A stretch of 64,000 bases of DNA from Acestrorhynchus altus (GCA_034509495.1 CM067507.1:29963892-30027891); one strand, 5' to 3'; counted from the stretch's first letter, positions 9,901 through 21,241 are shown. Translations and numbers: made by a program. Notes: generated from the sequence alone by a model not told the origin.

Positions 9901-12900
9901 CCAGTTTGGGATATTTCCTAGATAGACTGACAGCAGAGATGGAAAAAGTGCACGTGTCCATACTTAAGTCAAAGTATACTGCAGTGAGAGAGAAAAAAAC
10001 TTAAAACTGTTGAAGTAGGGTGTTTTTTTTACTCGAGTAAAAATTTGGGTACACACTCCTTTGTGTACATAAAGTATTTCTTTATAATTCTTACTTTATT
10101 TATTTGGTTTTGAGTGATACAGGTGAACTGTAGGCATTGAGCATAAAAAAGGTTTATGTTAGAAATGCAGCATCCTCTGCAAAATCATACAAATGACTTT
10201 CTAATTCCTGCTTTTTGTTTCCTAGAAAAAGCTCAAACTAACGTAATTAAAATACTGAGTTTATCAGTTTTATATTCCGTTTATTGATGGTGCTCAGCTC
10301 TAATATCCTGAACATGTGATAACCACCGACTAGCCTGTTCCAAAACACTTTGTTAGTAAATGAGCGTATCTAGTGTCTAATGTTGGGTGCATAATATTTA
10401 CATCTACATAGTACCATTTTATTGAATTTAAAATAATAACTATGTCTTGATATGATAAGTTATTACAGACCTTTGAACAGAAGTGTAGCTCCGTCCTCCA
10501 GTGAATTTGTGACGGAAAATGAAGGACATTAATATTCAAATGATTACAGGTTACTGTAGTAACATGGTTTGCTGCTGGTCATTTATAGATATGTACAGTT
10601 TTACAGACTGTTTATCTGTTGTGTTTTAGGTTTATTGGAGAGGAGTCTTCTGCTGCTGGGGAGAAGTGTATTCTTACAGATAGTCCTACCTGGATAATAG
10701 ATCCCATTGATGGCACTTGCAACTTTGTTCACAGGTAGAGAATGTGTTGTTTATTTGTATATACTCATTTCTCAGAACATTATGCTATTCTAACATGTAT
10801 ATTTATTTCATATATAATCTCATTTCATTTGCAGTTTTCCCATGGTTGCAGTCAGCATTGGCTTTGCTGTAAAGAAAGAGGTAGATGAGTGCCAAACCCT
10901 TAATAACACACATTGTCTAAGAGATAACAGATAACTCCAACTGGTCGCATGTACTTATTTAATTGATCGTTATCATGATTGTGTTATCATGATAGTATTT
11001 TCTTTGTTTTGTCTATTCCTCAAAATTCACATTTACCTTTTCCTCCTAAGCTTGAGTTTGGAGTCATATATCACTGTTTTGATGGAACTTTGTATACTGC
11101 CAGAAGAGGCCACGGGGCATTTTGCAATGGTGTACGGTTGCGGGTTTCACAGGAAAAGGGTGGGTGTTTTTAATTGCTTGAATGGTTGTGATAAACAGGG
11201 CTATGTTGTGAAGCTAAACAGGGCTATGTTTATACTATTTGGATTGTTATGCATATTATACTGGCCTGAATTAAACTGGGATTTTGTAAACCTTTTCAAT
11301 GGCATTTCTTCCTTATGTCAGATGTGTCCAAAGCCCTCATTCTGACAGAGATTGGGGCAAAGAGGGATCCTAACACTTTGGACATCTTCTTGGGCAATAT
11401 GAAGAAACTGTTGAGTGCCCCCATCCATGGGTGAGACATATGATTAGTTTCACTTTCACACATGTACATAACAGACACTAACTTAACAGCTGGACATTAT
11501 TACTCTTCTATTCATATCTCTTTGCACAGACAATATTCATATCTTCTGCCCATTTTGCTCAGATATTATACATGTGTACAAGAGGACATGCTCAATGAGC
11601 CTTTGTTGTTACTGTGTTATTCCTGTATAATACAGTACTATATACTTAATATTCATAATGGTGAAAGTTTTTTATTTTATTTATTATTTTTCTTGACAAG
11701 GGTTAAGTATTTGTCCTCATGCTCCTTGTGTTCATTGTGCTGCTGTAATATGTGACTTTCCCTCTGGGATTAATAAAGTTCTACATACCTACCCACACTC
11801 CTACCTACCAACCAACCTGTTTAGCTACCTATATGATCGCCTGTTCTAATGGGCGGCTTATGGGATCAGTAGTACCATATTTAGTAAAGGGCTTGGATTT
11901 TCAGAATCACAAAGGGAGTATCATCAAGATTAAGCAATATCTACACCATCTTATTTGAATAACATTTGTCCAGGCTCTAGGGTTCATTTTCTTATAGTAA
12001 GACTATACAGTATCATAATATATTACAGTATACTTAACCCCTGTAGTGTGATACATATTGTATCGTCAGGTTCTATACACAAGCCTGCTGTGCAGCCTTA
12101 TTTCATAGCTTTACAACGTAATACATTACACGTATGAGGGAGAAGGAATGACCTCAGATGTCATTCTATTTTTGGGGAAGCCAAACCTGTAGCTGTCCAG
12201 ATCTGTTTTCTTACACTGTGATCTTTCTGTGTTCTCAGGGTGAGAATCATTGGCAGCTCAACTTTAGCACTGTGTCACATAGCCAGCGGAGCAGCCGAGG
12301 CCTACTACCAGTATGGCCTTCACTGCTGGGATATCGCCGCGGCCGCGGTTATCATCAGGGAGGCAGGAGGCTGTGTGATTGACACCACAGGTTAGCTCTG
12401 CTTGCATTTTCCTTTGCACAAAGGGATTAAGTAGACTTTACAAGCAAACACTTCCCATTATGTTTAAATGACCCTGCTGACCCTGGTGATAATGGAAGAC
12501 GTAATCAGGACCTCAATCTCAGCCAGGAAAAGAAATATTTACACAAAAATGTCAGATTGGATAATTCATTTCAGGAAGATTGTTATTTTTTTATTGTATA
12601 TTTTTTTTTAAGGAAAACATAAAATTCCACTGTTATGGGATTACCATGTAAGGGTGTTGGGTTTAGTTAGAGCCTTGTGCACATTTACGATAATACCATA
12701 TTTGGGCAGCACTCTTACAGTGATGGTGCATGATTCACTGATAATCTAAAACATGATGGAGAGATTGGCTCAGTGTTGCACATATTACTGTTATTCCGAG
12801 AGAACCTGTGCTAATCCTGTCCTATAAGGACAAAAGCAGTGGGAGACGTGCTCATTCACTGTTTCTTGTGAAAATGGTATTGGAAAAGTGAATCCTGATC

Positions 12901-15900
12901 TTATTGGTTTGACTGTCTATTGTCTAGGGAAAGCTTTGAAAATCTTCACGCAATATTCTGGAGCATTGCTATGAGGATCTGATTGCATTCAGCCACAAAA
13001 GTTAGTGAGGTCAGGATGTTGGATAATCACCACTCCACCTTATTCTTAGCGCCGCGTCTCATCCCAAAAAGTCCTGGTTGGTACAATGCTGAGTGCCTTT
13101 GTACATCTCACTGCTGGGGGGCATTAGGAATGGTGCCAGGCGAGGCATGTTTACAGGGACTATACAAGCTGTATGTTGGCATTTGGACATCTGGGTCAGC
13201 TTAGAATCTATGCTGACAATCAGACTGAGAGAAATAAGGTTCTCTTGGCCGCATCATGCTGTGGAGTTGTTTTTCAGCAGTTGGGACAGGGAGACTAGTG
13301 AAGTGCACTCTGGACCTCAAACTGGGCCAAAGGGAACCTTTTAATAAGATAATGTCCCTAAGCACACAGCCAAGACAGCATTGAGTGGCCCAACCAGAGT
13401 CCTGACTTGAAACCAGTCCAACATCTCTGAGGGACCTGAAAATGGAGGCCCATCATTGGTCCTCATGCAAGCTGACGGGGCTTGAGAGGATGGCAGAAAA
13501 TCCACAAATACAGGTGCAGACACCTGAAGGCTTCAGCTGAAGCTGATTCAACTAAGTACTGAGCAGTTGATCTGAATACTAATGTCAGTGCAATATTTTA
13601 GATTTCCTGAAATTCTGTCTTACTTTTTTCCCCGGATGTGATTCCACTTCACAGTTCCACTGGTTGCAAAAACACAATGTCCAGGAGATACAAATAGTAG
13701 AATGTCATAATAGTTTCTAAGCTTTCTGTGAGTTTTCCCAGTTTACTTATTGAAGACTTACATGTTTAACAATGCTAAGTATGGTAACTGTCTGCTTATC
13801 TAGCAGAAATCAGGGGTTGTGCACCTATGCTTACAGACCAATGCGTATGAATATTCTAAGTCTCTTCTCTAGATTTACAACATTTACTCCAGCCTATGTC
13901 AAACTTTCAACCTCACTATGTGACTAAGAATAGCCCTGGCGGTAGATATGTGTTATCATACCACTTGCAGTTTTGTGAATAAAGCCTGCACACACTTTAT
14001 GAACTTGTAATATAAAGGCCATTGTGCTCTCATATGTTTGCACAGCACACAAAGCCTCTCTTATATTCCCTTTTTGTAGTGCCTTGACGCATACTTGAGC
14101 TGTTTGTGAAGTCGTATGTGTGTGTGTGCATGTGTGTTTAGTGGAAGGTGGGCAGCAGGCGTAAGTCATGGCAGGCCACTCTGTGTAAGAGTGCACAAAG
14201 AGGCACTGTTGGAAAGGGCAGTGAGGTCATGATCATGTGGTTAGCCAAATGCTTCCTCTCTTTCTGTCAGAAACAGAGAGAAATAGAGAGAAAATTGAGG
14301 GGAGAGAGTGAGATTGGGGAGGAAAGCAGCAAAATTCACTGAATAAGCATTCTTTCACTATTGTGTGAACTGGCATTACTACAACAAATAACTGTCATCT
14401 CTGCCTGCATCACTGCTTTGGTAAAGAGAGACGTGAGCTGCCCTTAGACTCACCCTGTTGCCATGTGAATGTGGCACAGCTTAAAAAAGCAGCCATTGCA
14501 CTCTCTATTCAGCTAGTACTGTGAAAGACATGACTGTTCCAGGAGATACAGCTATTACTCTTGGACACTTGGCACTATTGTAAATCTGCTTATTCATTTA
14601 TTCATATTACACTCATCATCATCAAAAACAAATAGTTGCACCCATAAGGAATCAATCAACAGGAATAAATTCGGCAGTGAACGACAGTGAAGGACTCAAG
14701 TCTCATGCTTGGCTGTGCATGTGACATGCGACAGGCCTTATCACTATACCTGACCGACTATATAAGGTGATACAAGGTATATAATGTGTTGTGAGTGCTT
14801 TCCATTCTGTTCCAAGAAGTATGCCTTGGAGAAGACATCGAAAGTAATTTGAGCAATTGGAAAAGTTTGAGAGAGGTTGCATCAAAAGGCTTCAGGAATT
14901 GGGATGGTCTTATCAACATATCACATGCCATACCAGTCGTGCAGCTGTGACCAATAACATGCTGTTGGCTGCAGTGCACAGAGAGGGAGAACCAGTGGAT
15001 TGTCTGACGTGTGGACTGACCCAACGGCCATGCTTACAGACATTCAATGAGCAGTGATGCCGTCCATGAGTCACCTTGATAGTGTCAGCACCACTGGCAG
15101 ATGACTGTACTATATATGACTACATTTCATAAGCAGTCTAATTGCAGTCTTGGAAATAGTGACCCTGCAAGATCATAATCTGTGAGTAGTGACAAACTGT
15201 CTTTAGATTTGAGAGTGTATCAATCTCATACTTTAGAAGTATGCTCATTGTCAAATAAACAGTCGCCCCTGGGTGTCTCAAAATGGTGTTGTAGATGTTA
15301 CTAATTGATAATCGATCCTGTGCCGTTTGAATATTCTCACTCAGTTCCTGCAGATTGTGCCGTGGGGTGGAATGTTGATAGCTCATCCAATTGCATCCCA
15401 GACATTTTCAGTCAGGGATAAGTCTGGTGATGTGACATAGTATCTGTGTCTTGAAGGCGAGCTCTTGAGACCGCAGCAGTATGCAGACAAGCGTTTTCCT
15501 GTTGGAATAACACATCAGAGTGTGCATTCAGAAACATTAGGGGTACTAGTTCCTAGACCAATGATCTTGCATTGTAGGAATTTGCGCCCCATGCCATGAC
15601 ACCAGGACTTCTGGACGTGCGGCATGTGGCGACAAATGATCTTGGCACTGACCACGATGCCTCTATTTACACACACTGAAAGCCAATATGTTACTTCAGC
15701 TTCAATTCGTACTGTGCCCTGTGGTGGTTATTAAATAATTACATTCTGTTTTAATGATGTGCTCTATCTCACTAATAGAGAGTATTGTGCTGCCACATAC
15801 ACCGGGCTGACCCACAAACTGCTAACGTCTGTTATGCCAGATTAAGCTGTGTGTGTGTGTGTGTGTGTGTGTGTTTACATGTGTGCACAAATGCTAAGCT

Positions 15901-16039
15901 CTGATGTGCTTCTGTCCCAGGGGGTCCTCTAGATCTCATGTCCCGCCGAGTGGTGGCTGCTGGGTCTCGAGAGATAGCGGATTATGTCGTCCAGCAACTC
16001 CAGCCAATCAGCTATGGGCGTGATGACCATGACCCCTGA
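6925..16039 (+). CDS. impa2: impa2, inositol monophosphatase 2, complete, eight exons
   Basis: This Mg2+-dependent, Li+-sensitive cytosolic enzyme hydrolyses myo-inositol monophosphates to inositol for phosphoinositide recycling. Seen: exons 6925-6990, 9186-9319, 10630-10734, 10835-10880, 11051-11159, 11322-11430, 12239-12390 and 15921-16039 give 840 bases, 279 residues plus stop, with all phases matching. Metal-site residues are Glu71 in FIGEES, Asp91 and Asp94 in WIIDPIDGT, and Asp221 in HCWDIAAA; these sit one residue after the IMPA1 positions 70, 90, 93 and 220. SSTLALCHIASGAA, VIIREAGG and the ending SYGRDD favour IMPA2 over IMPA1, though GGPLDLMSRRV is shared. The ATG at 6925 is chosen because it gives the expected WAEC...ARAAGQ helix before a good donor. 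Length is normal for the family (about 277-288). No defect is visible. Confidence 0.95.
7086..7999. repeat. Minisatellite, 19-bp unit, about 0.9 kb, in impa2 intron 1
   Basis: Tandem copies of a 19-bp unit, approximately TAATAACCAGTGTGATCAG. In the first half, units vary with GACCAG or GATCAG endings and some spacing changes. From about 7560 on, units alternate between a CCAGTG and a GCGGTG type, giving a 38-bp higher-order period. An ORF on the minus strand across it is only the repeat translated. Confidence 0.95.
9186..9319 (+). CDS. impa2: impa2 exon 2
   Basis: The acceptor TTCAG precedes 9186. The exon encodes MVQEAVKQEKSVSSKSTPTD through ERFPSHR. The donor GTACCA splits the Arg codon. 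The Met here is internal, not a start. Confidence 0.94.
9320..10629 (+). other. impa2 intron 2, nothing recognised
   Basis: 1.3 kb of AT-rich intron. I see no exon, RNA gene or clear repeat family in it. Confidence 0.5.
10630..10734 (+). CDS. impa2: impa2 exon 3 (metal-site motifs)
   Basis: Encodes FIGEESSAAGEKCILT and PTWIIDPIDGTCNFVH, which hold three of the metal-binding acidic residues. Acceptor TTTTAG, donor GTAGAG. Confidence 0.95.
10835..10880 (+). CDS. impa2: impa2 exon 4
   Basis: A 46-bp exon encoding (S)FPMVAVSIGFAVKKE between acceptor TTTGCAG and donor GTAGAT. Confidence 0.92.
11051..11159 (+). CDS. impa2: impa2 exon 5
   Basis: Encodes LEFGVIYHCFDGTLYTARRG through LRVSQEK. The acceptor is TCCTCCTAAG. 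The donor GTGGGT leaves one base of the next Asp codon. Confidence 0.94.
11322..11430 (+). CDS. impa2: impa2 exon 6
   Basis: Encodes (D)VSKALILTEIGAKRDP through LLSAPIH and part of Gly. The donor GTGAGA follows 11430. The next exon begins GGTGAGA, so the sequence around the junction is duplicated; the phase shows which copy is exon. Confidence 0.92.
11650..11810 (+). mobile_element. LINE 3' tail fragment in impa2 intron 6
   Basis: T-rich sequence leads to TTTCCCTCTGGGATTAATAA and AGTTCTACATACC, followed by degenerate CTAC repeats. This resembles 3' ends of fish LINEs of the Rex1/Babar or L2 type. Related tails lie at about 20286 and 28535. No coding part remains. Confidence 0.5.
12239..12390 (+). 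CDS. impa2: impa2 exon 7 (fourth metal ligand)
   Basis: Encodes (G)VRIIGSSTLALCHIASGAA, then YGLHCWDIAAAAV with the metal/catalytic Asp221, then VIIREAGGCVIDTT. Acceptor TTCTCAG, donor GTTAGC. Confidence 0.95.
12920..13215 (+). mobile_element. Tc1-derived MITE fragment
   Basis: This matches a widespread fish non-autonomous repeat: GGAGCATTGCTATGAGGATC, TGATTGCATTCAGCC, AGTGAGGTCAGGATGTTGGA, then a CTGGGGGGCATTAGGAATGG block and GGACATCTGGGTCAGC. Related copies lie near 17771, 20405, 36001 and 53948. Ends are decayed. Confidence 0.65.
13225..13620 (+). mobile_element. Tc1-like transposase C-terminal remnant
   Basis: The nucleotide sequence follows the 3' third of a common fish Tc1 transposase: GCATCATGCTGTGGAGTTGT, GGGACAGGGAGACTAGTG, CACACAGCCAAGACAGCA, GAGTGGCCCAACCAGAGTCC, then the 3' flank AGTACTGAGCAG...CTGAATACT. 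Deletions and stops break every frame, so this is a dead copy. Confidence 0.75.
14760..15090 (+). mobile_element. Tc1-like transposase N-terminal remnant
   Basis: The plus strand reads FEQLEKFERGCIKRLQELGW and SYQHITCHTSRAAVTNN, which resembles the N-terminal helix-turn-helix of an IS630/Tc1-type transposase. It then breaks down after about 80 residues. It is part of a rearranged element with 15270-15700. Confidence 0.6.
15270..15700 (-). mobile_element. Tc1-like transposase C-terminal remnant, opposite orientation
   Basis: The minus strand gives GVMAWGAN-like sequence, then a FQQENACLHTA-like stretch (second catalytic Asp replaced by Glu) and PDLSLTENVWDAIG-like sequence, across frameshifts. 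It lies inverted relative to the N-terminal remnant at 14760-15090. Confidence 0.6.
15848..15874. repeat. (GT)n microsatellite
   Basis: About 27 bases of GT/TG dinucleotides, 46 bases before impa2 exon 8. Confidence 0.95.
15921..16039 (+). CDS. impa2: impa2 exon 8 and stop
   Basis: The acceptor CTGTCCCAG precedes 15921. The exon encodes GGPLDLMSRRVVAAGSREIA through the C-terminal SYGRDDHDP, with TGA at 16037-16039. Confidence 0.95.
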
Positions 16040-16260
16040 CAACATGGTCTGTCCTGAGCCATCTAACAGCAAATATCAGCCTTTTACCTCAGCACCCTAC
16101 AATCCTGCCATTTTCATCTGCAGTGTTCTTTATGCAATGTTTTCTCTAGGTTTTATGTTGGTTTTTGTTTGTTTTGATTTTTTGGTCACACCACACAAGA
16201 AAGGCCTTATATTACAGCACATTTTTATTCCTGAATAAATATGACTAAAAGGAGTAAAAT
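16040..16260 (+). other. impa2: impa2 3' UTR with poly(A) signal
   Basis: AATAAA at 16234-16239, about 195 bases after the stop, followed by AT-rich sequence. A short UTR ending near 16255 is inferred; longer forms cannot be excluded. Confidence 0.6.
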
Positions 16261-16789
16261 ACCATAATTAATGACTGCATCCCAGTCTATACATATAAAT
16301 TTGACATTTTCAAATAATTTCTGATGATGTCCAAAAATGAGAATTGTGTTATGGCACTGTTACTATTTTGGTATTATAAAGAAGCTATACTGACAATATT
16401 TACTCAGGAATTAAACGATACATGTGTAATTTAAGGCTTCGGTTTATGCATCCCTTTGAAAACTTATGAAGAAAATGTTCTACAGATTAGGAACAACTAA
16501 GTGTCTGGAAAAACATAATATTGACACTAGACTGGGCATATTTGTCAGATGCTGATTTAATTAATTGAGATTTAAGTTCATTTCTGTTAGATTTAGCCTT
16601 TTCATTTAGGCAGCAGTAGAACTTGGACATTGCAGCACCAATCTAGAATCACTCTGGGAAAGGGAGGTTACATTTTTTAACACAACGATTCCAGCCTTTT
16701 TTCCATAGTGCATAATGCAGACAACAATCTGAGTGCATGCTTAAAATGGTCTGTTTTTGATGCCATAAAAAACAAGTTTGGATCCCAAA

Positions 16790-17200
16790 ATACTTGAAAG
16801 TTTCTATCAAATACCTTGTACTTCAACTGTAATCAACTGGAGTGAATACGATATGACATGCCAGTCAAGGTGGTTAAGATGGATCACAAGCTTACTTTTT
16901 GACCAGCATACGGAATGTTTTCCTTTTTGGTTTGATGCTTTAACTGGACTTCTAGCAGTTGATTGACCAGCTGACCATTCTGGTCCAACAGTATCACCAG
17001 CTTGGAAGGTTTGGTTATACTGATAGAGCTTAACCAGCTTGCTTACCAGGATTGCTTGCCTGGATGACCAGCATTTCAACCACCTTGACCATTTGAAGGA
17101 TATAGTTCCCTAAAGAATTTTGTATCTCAACTGTAACCAACTGAAGCTAATGCAGTATTGCATAAGCTGATTAAGAAACAACTGCCATTGTGGTGCAACA
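16790..17200. repeat. Unclassified MITE-like repeat with direct and inverted internal copies
   Basis: The block TCAACTGTAAYCAACTGRAG occurs at about 16819 and again at about 17129. Between them, CAAGGTGGTTAAG is matched by an inverted CAACCACCTTGACC near 17077, and several ACCAGCTTG-like units occur. This suggests a decayed MITE. The family was not identified. Confidence 0.45.
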
Positions 17201-17649
17201 TCTGCAGCTAACCAGTTTAAATGTAAGATGAAAGATGGTTAGAATCAGTGATGATGAGAATAACATGAATACCTTATGTGTGCACCTACTACTGAAAGCT
17301 CTATGGGTAAATGTGCCATTTATCCAAAGATAAGAGGAAGATGTAGACATAGTTTCACATTCAGTAAACCTTGTACAGGGCCTGTTTTCCCAAACTTAGC
17401 ATTAAAAGGAACAGTTTAACCAAAATGTGCAAAGTTGTATAATCATGTGACAAAGACGCCATTCACAGAATCATAAAACTATTCATAAACACGTTTAAAT
17501 ACATTAAAATGGTTACATTTTGCAATGAATTTACATTAATTAATGGTAATTATCACAGCAATAAACATTACTAAATAGTTTAGTAATGTCTCAATTATTA
17601 ATGGACACTAGAGACAGTATTAAGCATTACTAAATAATAGTATAAATGA

Positions 17650-17815
17650 GAAATAATTAAATAAAATTATACTTATAAAGTGCTTTTCTAGATACCCAAG
17701 AATGCTTTACAACCAGCACTCCTCACAGTCACACTCAGCACTCTTTAATTTTAGAAGAAACAAGCAATGTGCAGGTGTCCCAGTACTTTGTCCATATAGG
17801 GTAGGTTACTTATTA
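17650..17815. repeat. Interspersed repeat fragments
   Basis: TTATACTTATAAAGTGCTTTTCTAG-type sequence (17660 onward) is shared with 60489. It is followed at 17771-17800 by GCAGGTGTCCCAGTACTTTG and TCCATATAG, the inverted end of the MITE whose other end is at 36010. Confidence 0.5.
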
Positions 17816-18880
17816 TTCCTCCTGTTTGAGAGTACACTCTCAAATATTTTCTTACTCAGATGTTTAGTGATGTTTAATAATTGAAAGTCTTGAGCAATGT
17901 TAATTATTAGTTGAGATATTACTAAAGTATTTAGTAATGTTTATTACAGTCTAAAGTACTGTTAATGTACCCTTTGTGCAAATTGTTACCATTAATATAA
18001 ATGAAAAATCCATCTGTTTTAAACAGTGATGCTCATAATATTTCCATGCAGTGTTTGGCTATTATGTTAAAGCTCAGTTTTGAAACCAGGCCCTGGAAAT
18101 CGAGAGTCTCTTTGTAAACAAGTCCTAATCTAAGTCCAAGAAACCAGCTTTTACCAGTCAGCGCTGCTTTAATGTATCCAGTACTTGAGTCTTAATTAGT
18201 GACAAAGACTTTGTAGCTTTTCTTTTAAGAGAATCCCTAAAAACAGGTACACGTTGCAGATTTAATATCCATATTTGACCTTTTTAATGTTTTTATGATG
18301 GACTACAATAATTGTAAACAAACTATATACTTTTTTCCACTGATGTTTTTTTTTTTTTTTGTAGTTTTTTTTTTCCCTGCCGTGCTGGACTTCAGTGTGT
18401 GTCAGGTCAACATTCCTCACTGATCCCTCACACTGTGAGTTAAAATAAATGCAACAGACTCTCGATGACTTACATGTTCTGTTCTCTTTATTTTAAATTT
18501 AGTAGTTTAGCACAAGAAACTTGTCATCTAGTCACAATAAATACAAAGACAGTTCGACGAGACCTTGCTTGTGTGTTTAATGGAGGTGGTGAGATCATTA
18601 ACATTGTGAAGGAAGTAAGCAGTATTGGGTATGGATATAGAGTCTTATGGTTTATCTGGTGTACCACTATGTCTTTGACACCATCACACTGTACAACTCC
18701 TCTCTTGGGGGGGAGTGGTAACAGGAGGACAGAGGATAAGAAGCAGCAGTAACCAGTAAGTAGTAACCAGTAACCTGCAACCTGCAAGCCAACCACCACA
18801 ACACAACCAGACTTTGTGCAATAATAATGTGCAATATCCCCTCCTACAGGACTCTTTCATGCAGTATATTGTATGCATGC
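17816..18880. other. Intergenic, nothing recognised
   Basis: AT-rich sequence with a T-run near 18344-18375. The ORFs around 18465-18878 overlap on both strands and show no recognisable domain. Confidence 0.45.
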
Positions 18881-18884
18881 AGGA

Positions 18885-20178
18885 TCACTCTTCTCAGCCT
18901 CCCCGGGAAAGTCTACGCCAGGGTACTGGAGAGACGAATTCGGCCGTTAGTCGAACCTCGGATTCAGGAGGAACAATGCGGTTTTCGTCCTGGCCGCGGA
19001 ACACTGGACCAGCTCTATACCCTCCGGAGGGTGCTCGAGGGTTCATGGGAGTTTGCCCAACCAGTACACGTGTTTTGTGAATTTGGAGAAGGCATTCGAC
19101 CGTGTCCCTCGGGGTACTCTGTGGGGGGTGCTCCGGGAATATGGGGTCCGGGGCCCTCTGTTAAGGGCTGTCAGGTCCTTGTACGACCGGAGCAGGAGCC
19201 TGGTGCGCATTGCCGGCAGTAAATCGGGCCTGTTCCCGGTGCATGTTGGACTCCGGCAGGGCTGCCCTTTGTCACCGGTTCTGTTCATAACCTTTATGGA
19301 CAGAATTTCTAGACGCAGCCAGGGGCCGGAGGGGGTCCAGTTTGGGAACCACAGGATATCATCTCTGCTTTTTGCGGATGATGTTGTCCTGATGGCTTCT
19401 TCAGGCCAGGACCTTCAGCAGGCATTGGAGCGGTTGGTAGCTGAGTGTGAAGCGGCTGGGATGCGAATCAGCACCTCCAAATCTGAGGCCATGGTTCTCG
19501 ACCGGAAAAGGGTGGCTTGCCCTCTCCAGATTGGTGGAGTTGTCCTGCCCCAAGTGGAGGAGTTCAAGTATCTCGGGGTCTTGTTCACGAGTGGGGGTGA
19601 GAAGGAGCGTGAGATTGACAGACGGATCGTTGCTGCCGCCGCAGTCATGCGGTCGGTGTACCGGTCCGTTGTGGTGAAGAAGGAGCTGAGCCGAAAGGCG
19701 AAGCTCTCCATTTACTGGTCAGTCTACGTTCCCACCCACACCTATGGCCATGAACTGTGGGTAATGACCGAAAGGACAAGATCACGGATACAAGCGGCCG
19801 AAATGAGTTTCCTCCGCAGGGTGGCCGGGCGCTCCCTTAGAGATAGGGTGAGATCCTCGGCTACCCGGGAGGAACTCGGAGTAGAGCCACTGCTCCTCTA
19901 CATCGAGAGGAACCAGTTGAGGTGGCTCGGGCATCTGTTTCGGTCTCCCTGGGGGGGTGTTCCAGACACGTCCTACCGGGAGGAGACCGCGGGGTAGACC
20001 CAGGACACGCTGGAGGGACTATGTCTCTCGGCTGGCCTGGGAACGCCTCGGGGTCCCTCCTGGGGAGCTGGCTGAGGTGTCGGGGGAGAGGAAAGTCTGG
20101 GCTTCCCTGCTTAGACTGCTGCCCCCGCGACCCGGCCCCGGATAAAGCGGAAGAAGATGGATGGATGGATGGATGGAT
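18885..20178 (+). mobile_element. 5'-truncated RTE-like LINE, reverse transcriptase, frameshifted
   Basis: The first part (about 18890-19020) reads RIRPLVEPRIQEEQCGFRPG in one frame. The main ORF 19053-19997 then gives EKAFDRVPRGTLW, GLRQGCPLSPVLFITFMD, the catalytic FADDVVLM (about 19372), and thumb-like KYLGVLF. After a frameshift near 19955, GRRPRGRPRTRWRDYVSRLA runs to PPRPGPG and TAA at 20143-20145. The 3' UTR is only about a dozen bases before (ATGG)n. That very short tail is a hallmark of the RTE clade; the clade call is inference. At least two frameshifts and the missing 5' end (no endonuclease) mean it cannot move on its own. GC content is much higher than its flanks. Confidence 0.82.
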
Positions 20179-20285
20179 ATTGTATATTGCAATATAGTAT
20201 CTCTATTATACATTATTTATATTTCTATAGTGTTTCGATACTAAATTATTATCTGCACTGTCTACTCTTTGCTGTACTGTATTGA

Positions 20286-20350
20286 TGCTGCTGCTGGAAC
20301 CTTCCCTGAGGGAACCCTCCCAATGGATCAATAAAGTTCTATCTAAATCT
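20286..20350 (+). mobile_element. LINE 3' tail fragment
   Basis: TTCCCTGAGGGAACCCTCCC followed by AATGGATCAATAAAGTTCTA and degenerate ATCTAA repeats. It resembles the 3' end of a fish LINE, different from the RTE-like one just upstream. It is close in sequence to 28535-28580. Confidence 0.6.
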
Positions 20351-20404
20351 AAATTTAAAGTGGTTGTTAGGAAAGTCATTGGATGGAGCATCTTCATTGG
20401 AAAG

Positions 20405-20640
20405 AATGATGCTGGGGGGCTTTAAAGCCCTTAATCCCATTTCGGGCATTAAGCATGGTGCCAATAGATTCAGTAATTCTATTGGGAATACAGGGACTTG
20501 ACAAGTTTTGACTGTGCATTTGCACATCTCTGTCAGCACTGTGTTCAATTTAAAGTTACTGAACACATTCATCGGAAGGGGAGTCCACAGACCTTTGGAC
20601 AGCCAGTGTAGAGTGTATCTACCACCCATACTAACAGGAG
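20405..20640 (+). mobile_element. Tc1-derived MITE, right-hand half
   Basis: GATGCTGGGGGGCTTTAAAG, GCATTAAGCATGGTGCCAAT, TACAGGGACTTGACAAG, GTGCATTTGCACATCT and GAACACATTCATCGGAAGGG match the 3' half of the MITE family at 12920, 36001 and 53948. It ends near CAGACCTTTGGACAGCC. Confidence 0.65.
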
Positions 20641-20644
20641 TGGG

Positions 20645-21240
20645 AGTCAAACTGGGGTAAACTGGTCAGCTTTTATTGTGTAGATTAATAGAAGTAATTC
20701 CTGACTGGTTCTGCTGGCATTTCTAATTAGAACTGTTTAGAAGAGTCTGAGCGCAAAGCCACAGCTTTTCATAACTCATAACAGTCTCTCTGAAAAGCAT
20801 CCTCTGCGTCCTCTCCGGAACCTTATTTGGTAAGAAATGGTTGAATGTATTTCTCACCGTCCGCTGTGCTTTATTTGGTCATTTAAGACGTTCAGGCTGA
20901 AGAATCCAGTCGATTGTAGTGGACTATTTTACTGAAGTGCTCAGTCCAGTCCCTCTGCAAGTCAGAAGTCTCTCAGGACGAATAACAGCTTTTCGTTCAC
21001 CTCCATGTGCTTTTCTGTGCTCTGCCAATAGGTGGCGCTACTCTCTCTCGGCATGTTACACCTGCCCTCTCAGAGTTTCATCCTTTTAATGCTGTAAAGA
21101 GATAAAGCAGGCAAAGGGTGAAATTACAAGAGCAGTCAAAGTAACAACAAACAACAACAAAACAACAACAACTATAAATGACTCCTTTGATGAATCAGTT
21201 TGTTTCGATGCTTTTACGTTCAATTGTTACGTATTTTAAC
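20645..21240. other. Intergenic, nothing recognised
   Basis: Unique-looking sequence without a clear ORF or repeat; it contains a short CAACAA-rich patch near 21150. Confidence 0.45.
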
Positions 21241-21241
21241 T

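Noticed and set aside
10979..11345. Two overlapping plus-strand ORFs of 64 and 118 codons
   Set aside because: One is impa2 exon 5 read through its introns; the other is an out-of-frame shadow of the same exon.
18465..18878. Overlapping ORFs upstream of the LINE
   Set aside because: They occur on both strands in the same interval, with no similarity to a known protein and no splice context.
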